NCBI GenBank assembly: GCA_025330725.1
Contig: JAIWND010000015.1
Coordinates: 682,001 to 746,000 of the forward strand
DNA from: Chlamydoabsidia padenii
Taxonomy: Eukaryota > Mucoromycota > Mucoromycetes > Mucorales > Cunninghamellaceae
Length of the DNA: 64,000 nt
Direction of reading: 5' to 3'
The stretch's first letter is position 1, and the number at the start of each line of letters is the position of its first letter. Positions 13,582-23,763 of this stretch are shown one piece after another. Below the pieces are notes generated by a model that was not told the DNA's origin, made no database searches, and saw nothing but the letters and a program-made list of their open reading frames with translations. The position numbers and the translations under genes were made by a program.

Positions 13582-14044
13582 TGTTAAGACTAGTAATGAT
13601 TAATCAGTGTAAAGAAGGGGGGGGAGGATGATAAAACAAACAGGGTAACAAATCTGTATAAAGAGATGGATAAAGAGGAAGATGGGTATGAGGAAGGTAT
13701 GAAATAGGTATTATATAAATATAAAAAAAAAGTAAACGTAAAAGTAAAAGTAAAAAAAAAAAAAAAAGATTGGTTGTACCCAAATAACAAAAGGGAAAGG
13801 GAAAGGGAAAGGGAAAGAGAGAAAAAGAAATTGGACCCCGCCCAAAATGGACCATGTTTTGCCCCGCTCTCAAAAAGGTAACTCTTTTATATTATGTGCT
13901 ACGCTCGCTCCATCGAATCAAAGAAAGCGGGTCTTTTTTCCATCTCCACCTTTTATTTCTCATCATCATTTGTTGGAAAAAAAAAAAAAAAAAAGTTGTT
14001 ACATTTAAACAAGTCGTATCTGAGCCATATAAGGGGGAGAATGT
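13582..14044. other. Intergenic: promoter of the Zn2Cys6 gene
   Basis: Contains tandem GGGAAA units (about 13793-13818), a T/A homopolymer region, and two GC-rich boxes, CCCCGCCC at about 13836-13843 and CCCCGCTC at about 13862-13869. The latter resembles the CCCGC half of the recurrent element. The 3' UTR of the next gene starts at the right edge. No gene seen. Confidence 0.5.
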
Positions 14045-14754
14045 TCATGCATGAGAAGATCTTCTTCTGATTACACTTTTAACTTTCCCTGCAATCGATT
14101 TACGACCACTATGGAGACTTGCTCCCATTCTACTTGAGACACTATAAATGGATTGGGAAGGTCTTGCATGATGTTTCTGATTCCAGTACAAAGAGTCGGT
14201 ATCGTCTTGTTCACTAGAATGGTTATCAGCATTGATTTTAAATATGCAACTATCATGCGCTTGAATGTAAATTGTCGGACTTACAAATAAAAATGAACAC
14301 TGATATAGTCTTTTGGCGGTGGCGGTGGCGGCATGTGTGGGTCCTGATAGAACAATGTTCCCTTGAACCAATCTTCTTGTTGTGTAAAAGGAACAATGCT
14401 GTTCATATCTTCTTTTATTGACACTAGATGCTTTTTTTGATCATCATCATCTACATCGCTGTCTGCGGTAGGGTTATTTTCTTGTCGACTAATCGGTCGT
14501 TCTACCCAAGCATAAGCCAATGCATCAGCACAGTGACTTGAAGCATCGTCTTTTGTATTCAAGGCACTGGCGATGGTTTTATTTGATGATAAGGATGAGA
14601 CAGTGGAAGTATTGGCATGACAAGTCAAAGAAGGGGCGTTGTCGAATTTATCCCGATTGAGATCCCGCTCAATCTGATCTTTCCCACCTTCTCTTGTCTT
14701 TGCCTTGGTGTAAAAGGAATGAGGATAGAGAATCAGATGGATACGAATAAGCAT
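14045..14754 (-). CDS. Hypothetical protein, two exons
   Basis: Not recognised. Exons 14754..14285 and 14213..14045 join in frame and give about 212 residues. The intron uses GTAAGT with a good branch site (CTGATAAC) before the TCTAG acceptor; a nearer acceptor at 14250 is also in frame but would make a 35-nt intron. The protein is polar and probably disordered. Visible features are a proline run (six Pro at MPPPPPPKDY), a segment EDWFKGTLFYQDPH, and a basic Ser/Arg C-terminus (SGRKSIAGKVKSVIRRRSSHA) that could be a phosphorylated or nuclear tail. It shares its promoter with the divergent C2H2 gene. Confidence 0.55.
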
Positions 14755-14854
14755 GAGACTCTTTTTTAATATTAATGAAAAAGAAGGAAAGAAAAAAAAA
14801 TTACCACTTTATACTTTTAAGGTGATGGAAGAAGGGAAAGTCGAGTCGTTTCAG

Positions 14855-14865
14855 CGGCATTTGAA
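14855..14865 (+). promoter_or_regulatory. CGGSRTTTGAA element (CGGCATTTGAA) in bidirectional promoter
   Basis: Lies 100 bp from the ATG of the minus-strand hypothetical gene and 177 bp from the C2H2 gene. It is embedded in an interrupted palindrome GCGGCATTTGAAAATCCGC (14854-14872), so CGG half-sites flank the TTTGAA core on both sides. Confidence 0.55.
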
Positions 14866-14918
14866 AATCCGCCACTTGGAACGAACCCCCCCCCAAAAAA
14901 AAATCTCTCTCTTTTTTT

Positions 14919-14922
<4 letters not shown>

Positions 14923-14986
<64 letters not shown>
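14923..14986. repeat. (CT)32 dinucleotide repeat
   Basis: Uninterrupted CT tract of 64 nt in the leader of the C2H2 gene, ending about 57 bp before its ATG. CT-rich leaders are common near fungal transcription starts; this length suggests an unstable microsatellite. Confidence 0.95.
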
Positions 14987-14990
<4 letters not shown>

Positions 14991-15042
14991 TTTTTATTTT
15001 TTCCTTTCCACATACATATATCCTATCCACTTACCATTAATA

Positions 15043-15984
15043 ATGCCTCAAGACGATACATCTACCTTATCAGTTGTTGATTCTTCGGGACGACAAGTTA
15101 GTATCTTGAATCATCATGCCGACACACTATCCTCTTTATCATCCTCATCACCACCACAGCCTCAACTAGACGATACTATGATGGACGATGACCCAAGCAC
15201 GACAACAAGAAGAAGATACTCCTGTAATGCTTCAGGATGTTTCAAAACCTTCACCACCAGCGGCCACCTTGCTCGACATTATCGAATTCACACTGGCGAA
15301 AAGAACTTTCCCTGTCTTTTCCCCGGCTGCCAGTCTCGATTCTCACGTCAAGACAACATGATGCAACATTACCGAACTCACATGTCTCCGAAATCAAGAC
15401 GTACTCCGAAAAAGTATCAGACAACACAACATAAGCAAACACAGCAACAACCATCGTCTTCTGATCCTTCTCAACCTCGCCTACATGCCCATCACCGTAT
15501 TCATTCCGACGTCACTGCACCATTGTCTATTGACCAACATCTTCAGAATTATCACCAATCTCGTTTGTATCATCAACGTCACTTGTCCACCACTTCATCC
15601 CGGTCATCTTCTTCTTCCTCTGCATCTTCACCTTCTCCCTCTCCGACTCACAACAACAACACTCGTTTGCGTATGGAATATCATCATTCACCTGTACATA
15701 GAAATACTGATCTTACAGCAAACATGTTTTATCAACACCGTCCTTTGTATTATAATGAATGTGAAGACACTTATCCCACCACGTTACTCAATCCCACACC
15801 AATTATTAAAATCAGTAACAGAAACAATAACAGCAGTAGTAGCAATAACAACAGAGACAACAATAACAGGACGAACAATATATCCCCATCATCATCATCA
15901 TCATCTACCGCTATATCTTCAAATCAAGAAGAAGATTCCAATGGCTTGATCCAATTGGCGAATATCGTTAGCTCTTTTGGTTAA
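15043..15984 (+). CDS. C2H2 zinc-finger transcription factor, Nrg1-like tandem fingers
   Basis: Intronless, 313 residues. Two tandem C2H2 fingers lie at residues 59-113 (Cys61, Cys66, His79, His83; Cys91, Cys96, His109, His113) joined by a TGEKNF linker. Finger 1 carries FTTSGHLARHYRIH and finger 2 FSRQDNMMQHYRTH, the recognition helices seen in the yeast Nrg1/Nrg2 repressor group, so DNA binding to a C/G-rich site (CCCCT-like) is expected. The rest is low complexity: Ser/Pro-rich, with Asn/Ser runs near the C-terminus. Function as a repressor of glucose or stress genes is inference from the finger type only. The ATG follows the CT repeat; AATAAA copies occur near 16147. Confidence 0.85.
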   Translation: MPQDDTSTLSVVDSSGRQVSILNHHADTLSSLSSSSPPQPQLDDTMMDDDPSTTTRRRYSCNASGCFKTFTTSGHLARHYRIHTGEKNFPCLFPGCQSRFSRQDNMMQHYRTHMSPKSRRTPKKYQTTQHKQTQQQPSSSDPSQPRLHAHHRIHSDVTAPLSIDQHLQNYHQSRLYHQRHLSTTSSRSSSSSSASSPSPSPTHNNNTRLRMEYHHSPVHRNTDLTANMFYQHRPLYYNECEDTYPTTLLNPTPIIKISNRNNNSSSSNNNRDNNNRTNNISPSSSSSSTAISSNQEEDSNGLIQLANIVSSFG

Positions 15985-16278
15985 TTAGTCCTTTAGGAAA
16001 TCCATCGACTGGGTCCTCTCTCTCTTCTCCTCCCCCCCTACATGTACAAATATAGCCTTATATAGTTATTCCTTCTCTTCTTCCCATACATATCCATTCA
16101 TTCATCCATATGCCCAACTTTTTTTTTTTTGTATCCCATAAACTTGAATAAATAAATAATAACCTTCTTTGTCAACAATAAAATAGTCTTCTTTATTAAA
16201 ATGTTTATGTCCATTTATTATAACTAGTTGATTTGATAATCTAGTTAAATCCAGGTTGATGATGTGTGTGGTAATAAA

Positions 16279-17260
16279 TCAGTGGTGGTCAATGTCTTGG
16301 TAAGCAGGGGGTAAGTCTTGATTAGGTACAACAGGCATGGTTGGATTTGGTGGGGTTGGCATAGACATCAGTTGATTAGAGGGTGGTGGTGGATAGGCTT
16401 GGTTTGAAGGTGGTGGCGGATAGACTTGGTTTGAAGGTGGTGGTGGGTAGACCTGATCTGATCCTGTTGATGAACCTTCTGCTTGATAAGTTGGTAAAGG
16501 TTCTAGATGTGATGGTATCTCGTTTGTTTCTAAACCAAATCATAAAAGAGAGTCAATAACCAACCATAAAATACAATCAACCCAGTTTTTACCTGCCAGC
16601 CTTTCCGACAATGCCCGTAAAAGATTAGTGAATTCAATAGTTCCACCTTCCCGGAAGACCAAGGTGAGTTTACCATTCTTGACCAGACCACCATTTTGTA
16701 CCTAATAAATAATAAAAGTCAAGACCTTTCTATACCGTATGACCTAGTTTAATATTACCGGTATGACTGTGCCTTCGATATAGTTCGCTCCAAACCATGG
16801 TTGTTCCAGTTTCCAATTTTTAAAGTGTAGAATGGGAATGTTTAGTGTTTGAAGGGATTCTGATGGTGTGTCAGCAATAAAGACAATCTAAAAAAGATAA
16901 AGTAATTCAATGGAGTTCGAAACAGTGAGTGGGATTGATAAGTTTACTTACTCGTCGATTAGAAAGAATGACCAATCCTTGACTTGTCCAGTGTCCGCTA
17001 TTAGTAATGTCAACGGTGAGTCATTCCATCCATCAAGTTCATATAAATAATATAAAGTATATCTTACCCAGAGTTTCCAGGATAATCACTACAATAGATT
17101 ACAAGGTTAGTTAGTTCAAGAAGCATTATTCAAGGACGACTTACTTTTCAGAGCAATCCAATTCAAGCTTGATTTTATCTTGAGTAAAGAAAACCTTTTC
17201 TTGAGGTAAAGGTATAACCGAGCGACCATCATTTGAGAGCATAGCACAATTAAGACTCAT
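16279..17260 (-). CDS. WBP2: WBP2-like GRAM-domain protein with PPxY motif
   Basis: Homologue of WW-domain-binding protein 2, an adaptor for HECT-ligase and YAP-type WW proteins. Exons 17260..17145, 17088..17068, 16997..16952, 16887..16759, 16701..16593 and 16529..16279 give 223 residues. The start MSLNCAMLSNDG and the GRAM-domain core are diagnostic: KIKLELDC, LVILSNRRIVFIA, LEQPWFGANYIEGTVIP, and LVFREGGTIEF. The tail has three VYPPPPSNQ-like repeats and ends with PPAYQDIDHH, a PPxY motif. Exon 2 is a 21-nt micro-exon required for frame. A TTTAAACGCCG sequence (17341-17351), a degenerate copy of the recurrent element, sits 80 bp upstream. Confidence 0.92.
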
Positions 17261-17380
17261 TTTGATATCTATGTGGAGAAGAGAGACAAAGATATATTTT
17301 TATATATAAAAAAGGTGGGAATATCTTTACATAGATTTTATTTAAACGCCGACATACAGGCAAATAAAAATCAACTACAA

Positions 17381-18246
17381 CTATTCAAGACAATCAGGTT
17401 GGTTAGAAGGTTGTGATTTTTGGAATTCAGGCAAAGTCATCAAGGTGTTACTGATGCGGGTAATCAAGGGATAAAGTTTCATATCGACATTCCAACGCTG
17501 AGCATTCGCCACCATTGGGACCAAAAACATATCCGCCATCGTGATGTGGTCACCAACACAGTAAGTTCCCGCATATTGTTCCAACAACTTTTCCAATCCA
17601 TTAAATCCTTTGGTAGTCCAGTAGTTGCCCCATTCTGATCGTTTTTCCATACTGTCACCACCCACATGAACCAAGACACCAGAGTTTTGCAAAGGATGAA
17701 TGTCACACGCAATGGTTTGTGCAATGGCACGTACTTGGGCTCGATGAAGAGCACCTTTGGGTAACAAGGGTCGTTCTATTGATAAAAAGTAATATTAAGT
17801 CATGTTTAATATATTCTATTAGTGCCTTCTTACCAGGTTTGATTTCTTCAAGGTATTCGATAATCGCTTCACTTTGGTATATGGCCTTTCCTTCCTTGGT
17901 GATTAACGCAGGTACCTTACCAGTAGGGTTCACTTTGAGGTAGTCTTCGGATTGCTATCATTCAAACAGTTTCAGTTTCATCTAGTTCACTTTATTCATT
18001 AGTTTTATCTTGTTGTTTAAAATTACCTGAGCACCAGTTAGAAGGTTAACAGGACGGTATTCATAATCAATACCTTTCCATTCCAAAGCAGTACGTACAC
18101 GCCAGCTTGCAGAGGAACGGAAGTAGCTATAAAGGATGGGTTTCGACTAGATTAAAAAAAGAAGAAGACACGTTAATACCAGTACATGTTCCTTTCTATT
18201 GACTAATCATACAAGTTCGAAGCTACTTTACCTCTTCAGACGCCAT
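17381..18246 (-). CDS. Maleylacetoacetate isomerase / zeta-class glutathione S-transferase
   Basis: Enzyme of tyrosine and phenylalanine breakdown (maleylacetoacetate to fumarylacetoacetate, glutathione-dependent). Exons 18246..18232, 18146..18027, 17954..17834 and 17775..17381 give 216 residues, the usual GSTZ/MaiA length. The N-terminal thioredoxin-like domain has the zeta-class motif [16 protein letters not shown] (family SSCSWRVR; Ala replaces the Cys), then NPTGKVPAL and [11 protein letters not shown] for glutathione binding. The C-terminal helical domain shows [16 protein letters not shown] and a typical end. The first coding exon is only 15 nt (MASEE). An exact CGG..TTTGAA element lies 96 bp upstream of the ATG. 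Confidence 0.92.
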
Positions 18247-19136
18247 GAATGCGAGTTTTTTTTTTTTTTTTTTGGTAGTTGATAAAAAGAAAAGAAGAAA
18301 GAAGAGGGGGTTATTTTAGCTCTCTGACTCAAAATTCACAAATTCAAATCCCGCTCTTTAAAGTTCACCCTTTCTCCAGTCGCATAAATATTTCTATCCT
18401 GGCATTGAAAAAACAGTATCAATCTTGTGACAAGAAACATAGAGACATTTATATCAATTAAGACTCATTGTTCATGCGTGAGAGATCAGACTAGGAGAAA
18501 GAGTAGGTTCGTTTTATACGCATAATGCAATTATGCTCTTTAATCTCAGTTCGGAACATCTTTCGGATCTACTAACGGAGGCTTCGCCTTTTTCATTTTC
18601 ACATCCCGATCAACCTCTTTTTTTTTTTCTTTTCCATCCGAGATGTTTTTTTTTTTTTTTTTTTTTGTCTTGTATGAAACAATGTCACATTCAGGACATG
18701 GGAAGGAATGAAGACCATCTTCTCGTGTCTACATTCTGACAAAGACTAAAATAAATTGATGAACAAGAAGGAATAACTGATACACCAATGATAGAAAGAA
18801 TTCTATCTTCTATTGGTCACTCCTCACTTGTACATACCCATATAAAATTAAAAACTAAATGAAAATATCCACCATTTGATCCCACCTATTTATAACTGTA
18901 AATATGTTTTTTCTTTATTAATAAAATAAAAAAGGTATCTTTATATGTACATTCTGGTATCTATAGCTTGGGAAGGGGGGGGTTTACGTATGTGTTGTTT
19001 TGTTTGTTTGTCAAAATCAAGTCATGAGATCAACCATGACTTGTACAACCAGTCTACTACTTCATCATCACATCATCCCTTTGTCCGTTACCACATGATC
19101 AACTATTGCTATTAATATTTATTCCAATAGGAGGAA
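18247..19136. other. Intergenic: GST promoter and 3' flank of Cys-rich gene
   Basis: T19 tract just upstream of the GST ATG (about 18255-18273), the regulatory element at 18343-18353, a T20 tract near 18648-18666, and minus-strand poly(A) signals (TTTATT on the plus strand) around 18915 for the next gene. A C2-G8 type homopolymer patch lies at about 18974. No gene seen. Confidence 0.55.
18343..18353 (-). promoter_or_regulatory. CGGSRTTTGAA element (CGGGATTTGAA)
   Basis: Upstream of the zeta-class GST gene, 96 bp before its ATG and in the same orientation as the gene. Confidence 0.55.
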
Positions 19137-19596
19137 TCAATAACAGCAGGCGCATTGTTCGTCTTCACAGCAACAGAGAGCACAACAGAGACCAGTCAAA
19201 CTATATATATATAGAGAGAGAGATTACCATTAATAATCCATTAGATCATACCACACATACCTTTTCTTACTTACCATGTACATAGACAGCAACCATCGCT
19301 ACAATCGCAACAGCCTCTGTTTTCATAATATCCTGGGTGTGAGACGACCATGGGTCCTGGTATACGGTGATGCATAGGTACAGCACTTGGGTAAAAGGCT
19401 ATAATTCGGTTCAGAAGGGTAAGTATCAGGTGTATAGCTTTTTTTTTTCTTTTTACTGTTTTGGTTTCTTACACGGAGCACTATAAGGCGGTTGTACCAT
19501 GCCATGAGGATGGTAAGGCGTAGACATTACAGGATATGGTGCTACTGGTGGAGGTGCTGAGCCTGGATAGGCGACTGTCATTGGTGTCATAGCCAT
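19137..19596 (-). CDS. Small cysteine-rich CYSTM-like protein
   Basis: 103 residues from exons 19596..19473, 19398..19275 and 19200..19137, all GT-AG and frame-consistent. The N-terminal two thirds are Pro/Tyr/Met/His-rich (repeated YP and PP pairs). The last 35 residues hold 13 cysteines in the pattern GCCDCSDGCCLCTCLTGLC, then CALCCCEDEQCACCY at the end. This layout, a proline-rich head and a C-terminal cysteine-dense helix, is that of the CYSTM (cysteine-rich transmembrane, stress tolerance) superfamily, which act at the plasma membrane, often in metal or oxidative stress. The cysteine-dense segment is less hydrophobic than classical CYSTM, so membrane insertion is uncertain. A recurrent promoter element lies 106 bp upstream. 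Confidence 0.8.
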
Positions 19597-19702
19597 TGTC
19601 GTTTTATTAAGAAGAGATTAGAAAAATAGGAAAAAGAAAGAAAGAAGGAAAAAAAGAAAAAATTAATTCTGAGCCTCCCCTTTTTAAAAATCGGCAGTGG
19701 AA

Positions 19703-19713
19703 CGGCGTTTGAA
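19703..19713 (+). promoter_or_regulatory. CGGSRTTTGAA element (CGGCGTTTGAA)
   Basis: 106 bp upstream of the ATG of the small Cys-rich gene, in the opposite orientation. Confidence 0.55.
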
Positions 19714-20203
19714 TTCATCTGTTTTTGCATTGTCCCTTTTTGATCATCACTTTACTGACCCACCCTATCGTGCCCAACTTTTTCGTTATTCCGATAGTTC
19801 ATCCTAAATGTTAACAAATATTTGGAATACTTGCATGAATAGATTGTATCCCACGCCGAGGATCGTCTGACAGCCAGTGAGCCCAATGATAGACCATTAA
19901 GACTTTGAATGTATCCTCTTTGGTTCATCATAGTTGCCTGGTTCGCTTTTTTCTCAAGTTATCACATTCTTCATTGAACTTTTAGGAGAGTAGATCAATC
20001 ATCTTCTTTGTTTAAGCTCCCACCCCCTTAACAAAGTTCATTGTTAGTACATACTGTATAGCATAATCATATGAATGGGACGTGTTTCTTGATTCATCTT
20101 TTGTTACTTTCTATTCTTAAGAAAAATCCCATTTGACCTAACTATTTACATTGGAACGGATCTACAGACTATGATCGGTTTTATTTTTTGTGATTCATGC
20201 ATG

Positions 20204-20214
20204 TTCAAACCCCG
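20204..20214 (-). promoter_or_regulatory. CGGSRTTTGAA element (CGGGGTTTGAA)
   Basis: Exact match in a long spacer, about 600 bp from the nearest start codon. It is followed within 70 bp by TTTATAAG and a CT/TA-rich leader-like stretch (20260-20330), so an unannotated non-coding transcript starting here is possible but not shown. Confidence 0.45.
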
Positions 20215-20655
20215 CTTTTTTTTTTTGACAAGTAGGGGAGCGACGCATCTTTTAATACCTTTATAAGAAGCCTCTATTTATTCCTCTTGAGTCTATACAT
20301 TTCATCCAAATACATACTCTATAACAAAACAAAAGTAATAACTGTTTATTGATTCTATGCTAAAAACTACACCAATGTTGTACTATTACTATTATCTTGA
20401 GCCATCCATCGAGCAACACCATTGTTATGTTTCCAGGTTTACCGTCTGTGAGAACAGATGCATGCGATCGGGATTTCAAAAATCCGAATTTCCGAATACG
20501 ATCTGCATGAATGGATCCCACTAGTTATCCTTCATCATCCACAAAATAAAAGTCCAAAGTGTTTATTTAAAGTATAATAATCAATGGGAGTGAAGGGGAA
20601 AAGATCGTAGTTGATAACTAATGACTATTATTGAAGGTATACTAATATTCCTAAA

Positions 20656-21611
20656 CTAAAAGGCAGAATTCAAAAAGTTGAGCAAGTTGGATCGATTTTC
20701 ATCCCGTCGTTTATCATCAGACGTTTTATGGATCTTCAGTTTGATCTAATGTGTATTAATAAAAAAAGAAAAAAGAAAGTTTGATGTGAGTTTATCGATA
20801 ATGAAGAGAGAATTAAGATTAAAGAATGAATACATACCTTTTTGCCAGTGATAGGATTCCTTCTTTGTTCACCATCATCATTGTCACTAGAGTCATCGTC
20901 ATTACTAGAGTCTGACCTTTTGCTTCGTTTCTATTATGGTAAAAGGTAGGTAACAGGCCAATAGTATGTACTTTATCATTATCCATTTACCGATTTCTTC
21001 TTCTTTTTGCTTTTGCTGCTGCTGCTACGACTGGAGGACTTTTTGTGTTTCTGCTTGTGTCGCTTTTCATCTATTAATAAACAACAAATCTAGTTAGTTA
21101 AAAGAGGACATACCATTAGTCCTCACTTTACCTTCCGAATCACTGAATGAGCTGACCGATACACTGCGTTCACGATGACGGCGGTGGCGATGACTGCTGC
21201 TACCATGTCGAGAAGTATCCTTTGGTGATCTTGAGCGGTCTATAAAGTCAGACGGAGAAGAAGCCAGTAGGAGAAGAGACCATAGTGACACCAAGAGATG
21301 CATTTATATTATTTATCAATTGTTGAAACATGTAATGTATACAAAAGACAAAACAAAACAAAAAAAAAACATATTAGCCAAAGTATATAACAATACATGA
21401 TTCCACTATTAGTGCACTGTTCATCACTTACCACGTCCACTAGTCCTGTGTTTTCGATCTTGTTTAAGAGGAGACCTGCTTCGTGATCGATCATCATGGC
21501 GTCGTCGGCTTCTACTGCGTTCGTCATCCCGTTGAGAGGAGCGTCCTATTGATAAGAGTAAAGTTAGATACGAGTTATAGAACACTTGGTGTTATCCTTA
21601 CGTTCACCCAT
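20656..21611 (-). CDS. Arg/Ser-rich protein with conserved C-terminal motif, probably splicing-related
   Basis: 164 residues from six short exons (21611..21602, 21545..21432, 21239..21132, 21070..20991, 20930..20838, 20745..20656), each junction frame-consistent. The first coding exon is 10 nt. The body is full of RS, SR, RSRSP and HRHRRH repeats followed by Lys/Ser runs and an Asp-rich patch. The C-terminus, PITGKKIKLKIHKTSDDKRR then NLLNFLNSAF, looks conserved rather than low complexity and recalls tails seen in small eukaryotic RS proteins of unknown role. Nuclear localisation and a link to pre-mRNA splicing are inferred from the RS composition. Confidence 0.8.
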
Positions 21612-22478
21612 GATGTTTTCTTCGAAATAAAATAAAAGAGAGTAAGGAGGCCCCGCTTTTTTTTTTTGTTTTATCGAAAAACATTTCGGGGATTGAAATA
21701 CTACCCAACCAATCAGTAACAAGTAAAGATGTAGGTGATAATGACAAAGTCATGCTTAATACACTGTAACAGTACTCAACAAGTAATGGTATATCGACTT
21801 TGTTCCCAATGGTACTTTTATATTTGATATTTTTGTAAAAGTGATCTAATAGCATACTTTGTCCATGTCGTTCGGAGTGAGAGAGCAACTCTTATGGCAA
21901 GGATTCCCCCCCCCGCCCCATTTTTATTTGAGACTTGCTTTGGATAACCGTGGACGGTTTGATACCGTTGACTATACCAGAACATTTGAACTGAATGGAA
22001 ACCTCCACTTGACTATCGGGGTTCGAATAAAACTCCGACCGTCTATCTTTTTGCATGAATGCTTCATTGGTCCATCGTGATGAAATAGACTAAGCATCTG
22101 ACTCCTAGGTCGGGTACACATAATTGACATGTTGGTATTATTGACTCTGACAGGAGAGGGAAATCTATCAAGGGTTGTAGTAAAAAGTATATGACTACTT
22201 GAAGACATGATGAAGTATATACTGTAGTATGGTAGAATCCGGCACCCTAGTCAAGCGGTTTCTTTCTTTTTCATCACTTGGACCACTGAATGATCAACAT
22301 ACAATAAATGACATGCATACAACATAACTTTTGAATAGGTGTTTATTTGTTTTTATTTTGTTTAGAAAGAGAGACTATATAATACATACAAATAAAAGGG
22401 GATATAAGGGATTCTAAAAAGTTCTAAAAAGTTCTAAAAAGCTATGTATAGATGATACTAATTGTCCTGTTCCAAGTT
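21612..22478. other. Intergenic: promoter of RS-rich gene, 3' flank of FYVE gene
   Basis: Has GGCCCCGCTT followed by a T tract about 40 bp upstream of the RS-gene ATG, a C9 homopolymer near 21906, and three copies of TTCTAAAAAG in tandem (about 22410-22440) in the FYVE gene's 3' UTR. A poly(A)-like TTTATT for the minus strand lies near 22340. No gene seen. Confidence 0.5.
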
Positions 22479-23352
22479 TTAAAAGGTCGACCATTGCCAA
22501 TCAGTCGGTACAGAAGGTACTGGGGTAAAGACTATGATAGAGAAAGAGTTAGTCCATTGTATATTATCATTTGATTCGTTATATTACCTGTGTCATTGTT
22601 ATTCTTTTTCTTATGATTAATCTTGATAGAGGAGGCTATATGTCTTGTAGTAGGTTGATCTAATAATACAAACATCTCAATTCATTAGTCATCCACCCTA
22701 TAACCTGGAGGGGTTTTTTTTTTTTTTTTGCCCGTTCTTACCATCATCCTTTTCAAAATCATCTGTTTGCCTTGTCATCCCCCCACCTGGATGTCGTTTA
22801 GGAAAAGATGTCTTTTTTGGATGTTGGTGTTGTTGTTGTTGTTGTTGTTGTTGTTCGTTGGTTAACGGGAGATCAATGTGGTGTTTCAAACTCTTTGTCC
22901 AAGTAGAGTATTCCGCAGTGCAAGTATCACAGCCCCGAGATAAGATGCCATTAGGATGGAACTGACAGTCTTGATCCAATCTAAAGTAACTTGAGCAATG
23001 CTGACTGCAAAAGATATCCCCACACTTTCGGCAATGATGTCTACGTTCAAAGAATCCAAACGAGGTTGCACAGCCAATGTATTCACAATGCTCCACTTCG
23101 GAATCAGACTATAGAGTGAATAAAGTAGATTAGTTTAGGATGCTATTGCAGCCTGACTTTTGTTGTTACCTTCCAGTGATGTCTCGATGGTGGACCAGTG
23201 ACTGACGAGGAGAGTCGATTGACAAGGGTTACCGCAGTTGGTTTGGTGATGGTGTCTTGAATGTCGGGGGATGTAGGTGGTGAGATAACTGAGGACCGTT
23301 TGTGTGCTAGATAATTTGGTCGTTTGTCCCTAACTAGAGGTTGTGCATTCAT
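22479..23352 (-). CDS. FYVE-type zinc-finger protein
   Basis: 224 residues from exons 23352..23170, 23108..22742, 22659..22588 and 22531..22479. The zinc finger has the RRHHCRKCGDIFC core of FYVE domains plus CxxC pairs on both sides (HCEYIGC upstream, FCSQHCSSY, then GCDTC), predicting two bound zinc ions and PI3P binding on endosomes. The N-terminal WxxD element is replaced by HHWKSDSE. After the finger come a Gln8 run and a basic linker. The protein ends VPTDWQWSTF, a short tail found in a group of fungal FYVE proteins of unknown function. A degenerate recurrent element (TTTAAAACCCCG) lies 87 bp upstream. Confidence 0.88.
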
Positions 23353-23763
23353 ACTATGTCGGATTAAAAAAAAAAAAAAAGGGAAAGAGAAAAGAAGAAA
23401 AAAGGAATGAGAAAAAACCTTGTACTATATATTCAATTGTTTAAAACCCCGACACCAAGAGAATTCGAGATGAGAGAGCCAAACATACATCAATGCGATT
23501 TTATCAAGAGTGGTCTGGTGGTAGTGGTCGATGTATAAGTTAAAATCTATGTAGCGAATAGTATAAAAATCTATTTTGTGAGAAGTATAGTCCCAAATGT
23601 TAAAAAGATAATCGGGGGGGGGGGGAGACGTTACAAATTGTAATAGACAGGTGTTTGTTTATTTGATAAAGTTAGATATATATATATATATATATTCGTA
23701 AGTAACTAATCTGATATGTTGATACAAAGGGGAAAAATTAAGTAATACTATAGGCTAATAGGA
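23353..23763. other. Intergenic: FYVE promoter and Ugo1 3' flank
   Basis: A15 tract next to the FYVE ATG, near-match element TTTAAAACCCCGAC at 23440-23453, a G10 run near 23615, TTTATT at 23658-23663 (AATAAA for the minus-strand gene) and a (TA) repeat at about 23676-23695. No gene seen. Confidence 0.55.

Larger units (their letters stand above)
19597..20655. other. Intergenic, no gene found, two or three regulatory-like elements
   Basis: About 1.06 kb with no coding potential I can support. It holds the element at 19703-19713, another exact copy at 20204-20214, and a related CGGGATTTCAAA at 20469-20480 within an imperfect inverted repeat. The right end is the 3' flank of the RS-rich gene. 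Confidence 0.5.

Noticed and set aside
14250..14284. 35-nt intron in the hypothetical gene
   Set aside because: In frame but unusually short; an acceptor 37 nt downstream with a clear CTGATAAC branch site gives a normal 71-nt intron.
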